Assembly: GCA_018402085.1 (NCBI GenBank)
Contig: JAGYJM010000002.1
Span: 1,550,001 to 1,614,000 of the forward strand
Length of the DNA: 64,000 nt
Origin: Flavobacteriales bacterium
Lineage (GTDB): Bacteria; Bacteroidota; Bacteroidia; Flavobacteriales_D; Sanyastnellaceae
Reading direction: 5' to 3'
Below are positions 52,675 through 59,776 of the stretch, one piece after another. The translations under genes were made by a program, and so were the position numbers. Under the pieces are notes generated by a model. The model did no database searches, was not told the DNA's origin, and was given only the letters and a program-made list of their open reading frames with translations. Each line of letters starts with the position of its first letter. The stretch's first letter is position 1.

Positions 52675-52842
52675 GTTCAACAAATCTATAGTGTTGGTTT
52701 GAATTTAGTAAAACACGCTAATATTTCCCGCCTCATCTCCATCGTCCTCGCCGTACTGCTGCTCTTGTGTCTCTTCGACAAGTCCAGCGCCTCGTCTGGA
52801 CAATACAGAGTCAAAACTCACTAAAGAACGACAAGAGTTTAT

Positions 52843-53089
52843 TCAGGTTGATTCTGCCGATTTTAACTCTTTGTAAGCATCAACAACACCGTAGTAAAGC
52901 AGGTTATCGGATAATCGCGCTGCGGGATGGCTGTAGGATATGTAAACACCACCTTCATAGCGCTCGTACCAAACTCCTCTTTTAGTTTCGCCCTCTTCGT
53001 AAAATCCTTTCAAGTTCTGCGATATCCGCAATCCATTGTTTTCTCAGGTACGTCAGTTGGTCCTGAGTCAAATCAGTTAGTACTCTCAT
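52843..53089 (-). pseudogene. Possible small gene split by a frameshift
   Basis: From the ATG at 53089 a 35-residue frame (MRVLTDLTQDQLTYLRKQWI ... RRGRN) ends at 52982; an overlapping frame carries on with GFYEEGETKRGVWYERYEGG ... VVDAYKELKSAEST to 52843. Both look protein-like and would join near 53000 with a one-base change. Alternatively only the 35-residue frame or only the 62-residue frame (TTG start at 53031) is real. No family recognised. Confidence 0.3.
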
Positions 53090-53212
53090 GATTGAAAAAA
53101 TTAGGATTAAACTTCTCACAACCGCTCTCGTGCCTAGGATTTGTCGAGCAGCACCCAGTAGGGTCCGGACTTTCCGGTGCGGAATATGATAATGCTGGAT
53201 TTCGTAGCCCTC

Positions 53213-53422
53213 CTATCGCAATTCGCGGTAGAGGTCTGTCAGGGTTCGATTCATCAACAAGACCAATCGACCTTGTATGTTCTCTGATGGTTGCCGTTCA
53301 CCTTTCTCGATTCGCGATAAGTGTGAAGGCGACACCTTGAGCTTCTTTGCAAACGCCCTCAGCGACAAGCGCTTTTTGTTCCGGGCTTTTCTGAATATTA
53401 TCGCAAGTGCATTTGTTTTCAT
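53213..53422 (-). CDS. XRE-family HTH regulator
   Basis: 69 residues from the ATG at 53422; upstream sequence to 53485 in the same frame has no matching residues. KARNKKRLSLRAFAKKLKVS then PSHLSRIEKGERQPS is a complete Cro/C1-type helix-turn-helix. Single-domain XRE proteins act as controller proteins or antitoxins. ACTCTGCAA in its upstream region (53450-53458) matches half of the island palindrome, so it may share the operator code, although the second arm is weak. No toxin partner is seen next to it. Confidence 0.8.
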   Translation of the reverse strand: MKTNALAIIFRKARNKKRLSLRAFAKKLKVSPSHLSRIEKGERQPSENIQGRLVLLMNRTLTDLYRELR

Positions 53423-54234
53423 CTCTAAAAGTTTTGCGTTCTGCAGAATACTCTGCAAGTGGTGTGCCAAAATGATAGGCAACACCTTTTCTTACCAGCA
53501 GAAAAAGGCACCAACAAATGCATCAATCGCCGTTTAATTCGGCGATTCAGAAAAATCAAAATTTTTGCATTTTTCTTCTTTGAGCGGCCATTACGCAACA
53601 CTCATTTCCCCATGATTTTTCACTTTGGCATGGATTCTGTTTCCGTCTCACTGAAGATTTTTGCACACAATGTCCAAATCGTAAATGGTAAACGACTTCG
53701 AATAACAATCAGATTGTTGTGTCGTAATATCCGATACCAAAACACGCAACACGCAATCGAACAGAGCCTGTTGCGGCAACATTTTGTTGCGGCAACACGT
53801 TTTCAGAATATTTCTTTGTTGCGGAAATAAAATAGCGCCGCAAGCATGCGGCGCCGTCCCTTTCGATGCGCGCAATGCAGTGTGCGCCTACAGGTCCTTT
53901 TACCGGGAGAATCGTGATCCCCGATCCCCGATCCCCAATCCCATATCCATGCGCACACTCAGTGTGCGCCTACGGGGCCTTTTACCGGGAGAATCGTGAT
54001 CCCCGATCCCCAATCCCCGATCCCCGATCCCCGATCCCATATCCATGCGCACACTCAGTGTGCGCCTACAGGTCCTTTTACCGGGAGAATCGTGATCCCC
54101 GATCCCCGATCCCCAATCCCATATCCATGCGCACACTCAGTGTGCGCCTACAGGTCCTTTTACCGGGAGAATCGTGATCCCCGATCCCCGATCCCATATC
54201 CATGCGCACACTCAGTGTGCGCCTACAGGTCCTT
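53423..54234. other. Right border of the island, repeat-rich
   Basis: About 320 bp without a supported gene (53423-53743), followed by the dispersed element copy 2 and the CCCCGATC array that runs into glpD. Confidence 0.6.
53744..53888. repeat. Dispersed palindromic element, copy 2
   Basis: Over 90 percent identical by eye to 19972-20055 over its first 85 bp (53744-53828), then a 32-bp insertion containing the palindrome GCGCCGCA-AGCA-TGCGGCGC, then the same TTTCGATGCGC start of the second palindrome (53868-53887, degenerate). The inserted hairpin inside an otherwise conserved element shows nested hairpin gain. Confidence 0.75.
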
Positions 54235-54290
54235 TTACCGGGAGAATCGTGATCCCCGATCCCCGATCCAAGATCCCCGGTCCAGTGCAT
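53881..54290. repeat. Hairpin and GATCCCC tandem array, about 75-96 bp unit, five copies
   Basis: Units start at about 53881, 53963, 54059, 54141 and 54216. Each has TGTGCGCCTAC-(A/G)GG-TCCTTTTACC then GGGAGAATCGTGATCC, a run of CCCCGATC words of variable length, CCATATCCAT and a GCGCACAC-TCA-GTGTGCGC palindrome. The last copy reaches into the 3' end of glpD. Confidence 0.85.
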
Positions 54291-55881
54291 CCTCCACGAG
54301 AAGGGTTTCCTGAGCAAGACGCTCATCGCTCCAATTCAGTTTCTCTTTGAGAAGATCCAACACGATCATCCGGTGCTTTTGCACCGAAAGCACATCAAAA
54401 TAAATGCGCCCGGTGCGCCGCTCGAAAAAATCGAGTGCACTGACTACCATTTCGTGCTCCACGGTGTAGGCCGCCTCAGCCATGAGCAGGCTGCACTCAG
54501 AATTCTCGCAGCCTACCGCGCGAATCGCCACCTTTTTCGCCTTGCGTCCGTAGGTGTGCACAAGGTACTCAGCATCCGATCGCGTGCTGAATAGTCCCTG
54601 GTACTCAGCCATCAGCTCATCAATGAACTGCCCCACTTCGCTGTAATTGGCGAATTCGCCACCGATCAACTGCTCTTTATCTGTTGTGCAAGGCACAGCC
54701 GTACGCCTTAACTGCCGCAGCACACGGTCAACAGTGCGCTCGGCCATTTTGCGGTATCCGGTAAGTTTACCGCCTGCGATACTGATGAGGCCACGCTCAG
54801 AAACAAAGGTCTCATCGCGACGTGAAATCTCCGAAGCATCTTTTCCTTCTTCGTTGATGAGCGGACGTAACCCCGCCCAGGATGAACGAATATCGGCCAC
54901 CTTCAGGTTTACCGAAGGAAACATGTTATTCGTTGCCCGAAGGATGTAATCCACATCTTCGCGAGTGATTTCAGGTTCCACCTTGTCACCTTCATATGGA
55001 GTATCGGTAGTGCCAATGTACGTGCACGTGCCGCGGGGTATCGCGAAGATCATTCGACCATCATCATTGTCGAAATAGACGGTCTGCTTCACCGGAAGCC
55101 GATCATGGTCAACCACCAGGTGAACGCCCTTGGTCAGAAACAACCGCCTACCGCGCACCGGTGCGTCGAGTGAGCGCACATCATCCACCCACGGACCAGC
55201 AGCATTTACTACGCAGGAGGCGCGAATTATAAATTCTTCACCGCTTTCGAGGTCTTTGGCACGAACGCCACTGATGTGCTCCTCTACGGTCTCGCAAAGC
55301 AGTTCTTCTGCTTTTACATAGTTCAGTACCACCGCACCTTTGGAGGCGGCGGTGCGCGCAATACCGATGACCAATCGTGCATCATCGGTGCGGTACTCTG
55401 CATACAATCCGCCCCCCTCAAGAATATCAGTACGGAGCAGCGGTTCAACGCTTGCCGTTTCGTCTTTGCTGAGCATACGCCTCCGGTCTTTACCGTTCAC
55501 ACCGGCCAGCAAATCGTACACACTCAAGCCGATGTTGGTCAACCAATAACCGTACTTGCCCCCCTTGATCAGAGGCAAGAGCATCTTGTCAGGGTGCACC
55601 AGATGTGGCGCAATGCGGTGCACAATAGCACGTTCACGCCCCACCTCATTGACCAGTCCGAACTCAAATTGCTTCAGGTATCGAAGACCACCGTGAATCA
55701 GCTTTGTGCTACGCGAGCTCGTTCCGCCTGCAAAATCCTGCATATCGATGAGCGCCACAGACAAGCCCCGCGTAACGGCGTCAAGTGCGATGCCCACGCC
55801 GGTAATGCCTCCGCCGATCACCAACAGATCAAACGAATGCGCTTTGACGTATTTCAGGTATTCGTTACGATTCATCGTCAA
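54235..55881 (-). CDS. glpD: Glycerol-3-phosphate dehydrogenase (FAD, aerobic)
   Basis: 548 residues. FAD-binding LLVIGGGITGVGIALDA (about 17-33), the GlpD signature FAGGTSSRSTKLIHGG and RYLKQFEFGLV, substrate-side SWAGLRPL, and a C-terminal domain with CENSECSLLMAEAAYTVEHE. It oxidises glycerol 3-phosphate to dihydroxyacetone phosphate at the inner membrane, feeding the quinone pool. glpK is directly upstream, with the two genes overlapping by 17 bp. The last 13 residues (GSWIGDRGSRFSR) and the stop codon come from the GATC repeat array, so the natural C-terminus (near LVEDALDR) has been replaced. A hairpin of the AAAA/GATG family lies in frame near the 3' end. Confidence 0.93.
   Translation of the reverse strand: MTMNRNEYLKYVKAHSFDLLVIGGGITGVGIALDAVTRGLSVALIDMQDFAGGTSSRSTKLIHGGLRYLKQFEFGLVNEVGRERAIVHRIAPHLVHPDKMLLPLIKGGKYGYWLTNIGLSVYDLLAGVNGKDRRRMLSKDETASVEPLLRTDILEGGGLYAEYRTDDARLVIGIARTAASKGAVVLNYVKAEELLCETVEEHISGVRAKDLESGEEFIIRASCVVNAAGPWVDDVRSLDAPVRGRRLFLTKGVHLVVDHDRLPVKQTVYFDNDDGRMIFAIPRGTCTYIGTTDTPYEGDKVEPEITREDVDYILRATNNMFPSVNLKVADIRSSWAGLRPLINEEGKDASEISRRDETFVSERGLISIAGGKLTGYRKMAERTVDRVLRQLRRTAVPCTTDKEQLIGGEFANYSEVGQFIDELMAEYQGLFSTRSDAEYLVHTYGRKAKKVAIRAVGCENSECSLLMAEAAYTVEHEMVVSALDFFERRTGRIYFDVLSVQKHRMIVLDLLKEKLNWSDERLAQETLLVEDALDRGSWIGDRGSRFSR
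54367..54386 (-). repeat. AAAA-loop hairpin, GATG tag
   Basis: On the minus strand: stem CGGTGC/GCACCG, loop AAAA, then GATG, in frame in glpD (encodes VQKHRM). Confidence 0.6.
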
Positions 55882-57352
55882 GCCATTGCCTGCTTCTTTC
55901 TACGGCTTTTTGCCAGCCGCGATACAATTTCTCTACGCGTTTTCCTTCCATCTTGGGTTTAAAGACCCTTTCAGATCGACGGAAGTCGCGCACCTGTTTG
56001 CGGGTCCACATGCCCGAGCCCATGCCTGCCAGGTAAGCGGCACCGAGCGCAGTAGTCTCAATTTGCGTAGGACGATCCACCTCCGTTCCGAGCATATCGG
56101 CCTGAAACTGCATGAGCAGATCATTTGCACAGGCACCACCATCAACACGCAAGGATCGAATCTCCATTCCGGCATCGATCACCATGGCATCGAGTACGTC
56201 TTTCGTCTGGTAGGCCATCGACTCAAGGGTGGCGCGCACCAGCTCATTCTTTCCGGTATCGCGGGTGAGCCCGAAGATCGCCCCGCGAGCATACATATCC
56301 CAATACGGAGCACCAAGTCCGACAAAAGCCGGAACCACATACACCGGCTCCTTATTCACTGCCTGCCTTGCGAAATACTCAGAATCGGGGGCGCTGTCAA
56401 TGAGCTTAAGTCCGTCACGCAGCCATTGAACGGCGGCCCCTGCAATGAATACCGACCCCTCGAGGGCATAGTAAGTTTCATCACCATCAGACCAGGCGAT
56501 GGTGGTGATCATGCCGTGCCGGCTGCCTTTGCCGCGCTTGCCAATGTTCATGAGCATGAAGCAACCCGTGCCGTAAGTATTCTTGACCATACCCGGATCA
56601 AAGCAGGCTTGTCCGATCAACGCCGCCTGTTGGTCACCTGCGATACCGGTCACCGGAATTCGGTGTTCACCGATTTCGGCAGTACCAAACTCCCCTACAG
56701 AAGGCAACACTTCGGGCAGCGCGCTGCGGGGAATATCCATAGCCTCCAGCAACTCGCTGTCATAGTTGAGTTTGTGAATATCAAAGACCATCGTACGCGA
56801 TGCGTTGGTCATATCGGTTTTGAACTCTTTGCCACCGGTCAGCTTCCAGAGAATCCAGCTGTCAATGGTGCCGAGACAGAGCTTGTTCGCATCCGCCAGT
56901 TCTCTGGCGCCCTGAACATGCTGAAGCATCCACATCATTTTCGTAGCCGAGAAGTATGCATCCAGAACAAGTCCGGTCTTTTCACGCACCTTTTCACCAA
57001 GGCCTTTGCCACGAAGCTGCTCACAAATGGAAGCCGTTCGTTTATCTTGCCACACAATCGCATGGCAAAGCGGTTTACCGGTGCTGCGATCCCAGGCCAC
57101 AGTAGTCTCTCTCTGATTGGTGATTCCCAGCGCTGTGATCTCCCCGGGTTGTACCTTCTTTTCTTCGAGCACTTGGTGTAAGGTCTGGAGCTGAACCTGC
57201 CAGATTTCTTCGGCATCGTGTTCTACCCAACCTTGTTTCGGAAAGTGCTGCGTGAATTCTTCCTGAGCGCTGGCCACTACCCGGCCGTTTTTATCGAGCA
57301 ATAAACTACGGCAACTCGTAGTGCCCTGATCTAAAGCAAGGATATACATCAT
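55865..57352 (-). CDS. glpK: Glycerol kinase
   Basis: 495 residues, the usual length. N-terminal ATP-binding ILALDQGTTSCRSLLLD, then GWVEHDAEEIW, VTGIAGDQQAALIGQ, and GGACANDLLMQFQADML in the second FGGY domain. It phosphorylates glycerol to glycerol 3-phosphate, which the glpD product oxidises next; the two genes overlap. The minus strand has TATCTTCA (57367-57374), a likely -7 box, about 18 bp upstream of the start (a second ATG is at 57349). No glycerol facilitator gene is seen in the window. Confidence 0.96.
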   Translation of the reverse strand: MMYILALDQGTTSCRSLLLDKNGRVVASAQEEFTQHFPKQGWVEHDAEEIWQVQLQTLHQVLEEKKVQPGEITALGITNQRETTVAWDRSTGKPLCHAIVWQDKRTASICEQLRGKGLGEKVREKTGLVLDAYFSATKMMWMLQHVQGARELADANKLCLGTIDSWILWKLTGGKEFKTDMTNASRTMVFDIHKLNYDSELLEAMDIPRSALPEVLPSVGEFGTAEIGEHRIPVTGIAGDQQAALIGQACFDPGMVKNTYGTGCFMLMNIGKRGKGSRHGMITTIAWSDGDETYYALEGSVFIAGAAVQWLRDGLKLIDSAPDSEYFARQAVNKEPVYVVPAFVGLGAPYWDMYARGAIFGLTRDTGKNELVRATLESMAYQTKDVLDAMVIDAGMEIRSLRVDGGACANDLLMQFQADMLGTEVDRPTQIETTALGAAYLAGMGSGMWTRKQVRDFRRSERVFKPKMEGKRVEKLYRGWQKAVERSRQWLDDES

Positions 57353-57421
57353 TTAGGATTTGGCGTTGAAGATAGCACTATCACCGGCACACTTGATCGT
57401 AATGCTCAACTTTCAATGCCG

Positions 57422-57429
57422 TACCTTTG
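57422..57429 (+). promoter_or_regulatory. -7 box of the ccm operon
   Basis: TACCTTTG matches TAnnTTTG exactly. It ends 5 bp before the GTG start at 57434, so transcription may begin at the start codon. Confidence 0.5.
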
Positions 57430-57433
57430 AGGC

Positions 57434-58099
57434 GTGATTGCACGGATTCTCTTCCTGATTCGCCATGAAGCGAGGCTTGAACTGCGGCAGCAGCACACAC
57501 TGGTGGGCATTGCGCTCTTCGCTCTGTCAACCGTTTACCTCTGTTACCAGGCCTTTCGCACCCTCGAAGCCCCTGAAGTGTGGAATGCCCTCTTGTGGGT
57601 CATCATCCTCTTTACCGCATTCAGCGCAGTAGGAAAGAGCTTTCAGCAGCAGGCACGCGGACTCCGGCTTTATTTATACTGGACGGTCAGACCTCAGGAG
57701 TACATTATTGCGAAGGTGGTCTATAACATGCTTCTCATGACCTTGCTCTCGGTCATTGCCTTTGGCGCTTATGCGCTTTTTATCGGAACTACACCGCTGA
57801 AAGCGGGCATGGGTGGTGCGTATTTTATCGGACTCATTTTCGGAGGTTGCGGATTTGCGATTCTGTTGACCCTCATCGCAGCTATTGCGGCCCAGAGCGA
57901 TAGCGGACCCGGGCTGACGGCTGTGCTCGGTTTACCGATCGCCATCCCCCTGATTCTGCTTTTGAATGAATACAACACGAACGTTCTCAAGGGCGTTCCG
58001 TTTAGTGAAAATGATCAAAACTTACTGCTGCTGGCGGTACTGAATGCAGGTGTCTTCGCCCTCTCCTACCTGTTATTTCCGTACCTTTGGCGCGATTAA
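57434..58099 (+). CDS. ccmB: Heme exporter permease CcmB
   Basis: 221 residues with a GTG start. Six hydrophobic segments and the ccmB family pattern: RHEARLELRQQHTLVGIALF near the start, GKSFQQQARGLRLYLY in the middle, GLPIAIPLILLLNE near the end. CcmB is the permease of the CcmAB complex that helps release heme from holo-CcmE during cytochrome c maturation (system I). The next gene starts 1-13 bp after it. ccmA, its ATPase partner, is not in the window and must lie elsewhere. Confidence 0.92.
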   Translation: MIARILFLIRHEARLELRQQHTLVGIALFALSTVYLCYQAFRTLEAPEVWNALLWVIILFTAFSAVGKSFQQQARGLRLYLYWTVRPQEYIIAKVVYNMLLMTLLSVIAFGAYALFIGTTPLKAGMGGAYFIGLIFGGCGFAILLTLIAAIAAQSDSGPGLTAVLGLPIAIPLILLLNEYNTNVLKGVPFSENDQNLLLLAVLNAGVFALSYLLFPYLWRD

Positions 58100-58111
58100 T
58101 TGCTGCGGATA

Positions 58112-59152
58112 ATGCTAAAGCACTGGTGGAAGGTTCTCACCGCTGTCCTCCTCTTTTATGTTCTTGTGATGAGTTTCATGGTGAAACTCGATCCGGGCCT
58201 GATTGGGGTTGACCAAACTCGCCTTGAAGCAGGCGTGAATGAGCGCATCGTAGCCGGTGCCAATACGCACTTCGCAAAAGCGAAGGATAGCAACCAGATC
58301 TTCCTTGAACAAGATTCTGTGTACCTCTGCGCTGAGGTTGCCGAAGTACTGTCAGACGGACAGGTGATCGTTCGGATCACGCTTCCTGACAGCCTCAGAC
58401 TCTCGTTCTTTAATTTGTATGTCAATAATGACATCGACGGAACGATGTCGCTCGCCAACGCCTTCAACGCGCCTGAGGTGCCACGCTCACCCGGAGCTGA
58501 TTTACCCGCTTGCGTACCTCAGGTCAAGACTGCAGCCTATGCACCATTTGGCTTTCCTTTTCAGCCGGTGATCTTCGAGACCATCCGTAACCTCATGTTT
58601 CATGTACCGATGTGGTTCTCGATGTTCTTCATTATGCTGATCAGCTTTATCAGCTCACTGCGCTACCTGGCAAAGCCGAGCAGAGAAATGGACCTTCGGG
58701 CGCTGAACGCGGTTCGGGTCGGACTCGTTTTCGCTGTATTAGGATTGGTGACAGGAGCCGTCTGGGCGCGCTTCACCTGGGGCGACTGGTGGGTGAACGA
58801 TCCGCAACTGAACGGAGCACTCGTGACCTTCCTGATTTATGTGGGGTATATGGTATTGCGAGCGAGCATTGAAGACGATCAGAAACGGGCACGGGTAGCG
58901 GCCGTGGCGAATATCTTCGCTTACGTGATTCTTTTTATCCTGCTGATGATCCTGCCCCGCTTCACGGAAGGCTTGCACCCCGGAAAGGGCGGTAACCCGG
59001 GCTTTAACAGCTACGACCTCGACAGCAGCCTGAGAGCCGTGTTTTATCCGGCCGTCATCGGCTGGATCCTGCTGGGTTACTGGATGTACCGCTTGCGCCT
59101 GCGCATGAACAGGCTCGAACTGCAATTGTATTATGGAGAGAATGTCAAGTAA
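58112..59152 (+). CDS. ccmC: Heme lyase component CcmC/CcsA-like
   Basis: 346 residues from the ATG at 58112 (a TTG at 58100 is the alternative). Membrane helices flank a WWD-type segment TWGDWWVNDPQLNGALVTFL, and ...FHVPMWFSMFFIMLI carries the first conserved His. The first 160 residues include an external domain (GQVIVRITLPDSLRLSFFNL), longer than the usual short CcmC start. CcmC loads heme onto CcmE in the periplasm. The gene overlaps the CcmD-like gene by 20 bp. A hairpin of the AAAA family (58270-58289) lies in its 5' third. Confidence 0.88.
   Translation: MLKHWWKVLTAVLLFYVLVMSFMVKLDPGLIGVDQTRLEAGVNERIVAGANTHFAKAKDSNQIFLEQDSVYLCAEVAEVLSDGQVIVRITLPDSLRLSFFNLYVNNDIDGTMSLANAFNAPEVPRSPGADLPACVPQVKTAAYAPFGFPFQPVIFETIRNLMFHVPMWFSMFFIMLISFISSLRYLAKPSREMDLRALNAVRVGLVFAVLGLVTGAVWARFTWGDWWVNDPQLNGALVTFLIYVGYMVLRASIEDDQKRARVAAVANIFAYVILFILLMILPRFTEGLHPGKGGNPGFNSYDLDSSLRAVFYPAVIGWILLGYWMYRLRLRMNRLELQLYYGENVK
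58270..58289 (+). repeat. AAAA-loop hairpin, GATA tag
   Basis: Stem CTTCGC/GCGAAG, loop AAAA, then GATA instead of GATG, in frame in ccmC. The weakest member of the family. Confidence 0.45.
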
Positions 59153-59372
59153 AAAAATAGCGCTCATTTTGGCCCTCACCGTTGCCGGGGCTCGGGCCGG
59201 TGCCACCACCGTAAGCCCGCTTGAAGGCGCCTTCTTTGAAAGCGCCAAGATTTATGTGGTCGTGGCAGTGGCGGTCCTTATTTTGGGCGGTATCTTTGCA
59301 TACCTGATCGCACTTGAACGAAAGCTGAAGAAACTGGAAAACGAAGTGAACCAACGAAATACGGCGAAATGA
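59133..59372 (+). CDS. CcmD-like small membrane protein
   Basis: 79 residues (76 from the ATG at 59142). An N-terminal hydrophobic stretch (IALILALTVAGA), then one strong membrane helix (IYVVVAVAVLILGGIFAYLI) and a basic tail (ERKLKKLENEVNQRN). Position between ccmC and ccmE, size and topology match CcmD, which holds CcmC and CcmE together. Overlaps its neighbours on both sides (20 bp and 4 bp). Confidence 0.8.
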   Translation: MERMSSKKIALILALTVAGARAGATTVSPLEGAFFESAKIYVVVAVAVLILGGIFAYLIALERKLKKLENEVNQRNTAK

Positions 59373-59776
59373 AAAAGACACACATCGTACTGATCATCCT
59401 GATCGCAGTGGCGGTTGGTGCCCTCATCGGAACCTACACCAGCTCGAGCGAGTCAGTAGGCTTCACCGAAGCATTCGCCAACCCCGGAACGGAATACAAA
59501 GTGTCTGGCCAACTGGATCGCTCACAGCCTGTCATTTACGATCCGCAAACCAATGTTGAACTGACCACTTTTCACCTCGTTGATAAAAACAATACGATTC
59601 GTGAAGTAAAGCTGCGGAAGGCAAAACCCACCGGACTCGAACAGTCAGAGTCTATTGACCTCTACGGTCGCGTTGAGAACGGTGAATTTATTGCCACTGA
59701 AATGCTGATGAAATGTCCGTCGAAATACAACGAGAACAATCACAGCCTCGAAACAGCTGAAGCTATTGACCGCTGA
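59369..59776 (+). CDS. ccmE: Cytochrome c maturation heme chaperone CcmE, CxxxY type
   Basis: 135 residues. Membrane anchor (about 5-23, IVLIILIAVAVGALIGTY), then an OB-like domain with VKLRKAKPTGLEQSESIDLY. The heme-attachment site reads MLMKCPSKYNE, so the His of the classical HxxxY is a Cys: CPSKY is CxxxY, as in the variant CcmE of some bacteria and archaea. It carries heme in the periplasm between CcmC and CcmF. Overlaps ccmF by one base. Confidence 0.9.
   Translation: MKKTHIVLIILIAVAVGALIGTYTSSSESVGFTEAFANPGTEYKVSGQLDRSQPVIYDPQTNVELTTFHLVDKNNTIREVKLRKAKPTGLEQSESIDLYGRVENGEFIATEMLMKCPSKYNENNHSLETAEAIDR

Noticed and set aside
52690-52815. Short plus-strand frame with a hydrophobic stretch (SRLISIVLAVLLLLCLFD)
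   Set aside because: It starts only with TTG, has no homologue I recognise and ends after about 40 residues.
53881-54290. CRISPR-like array near glpD
   Set aside because: The spacers are themselves GATC word runs, and the units of 75-96 bp vary only in word number.
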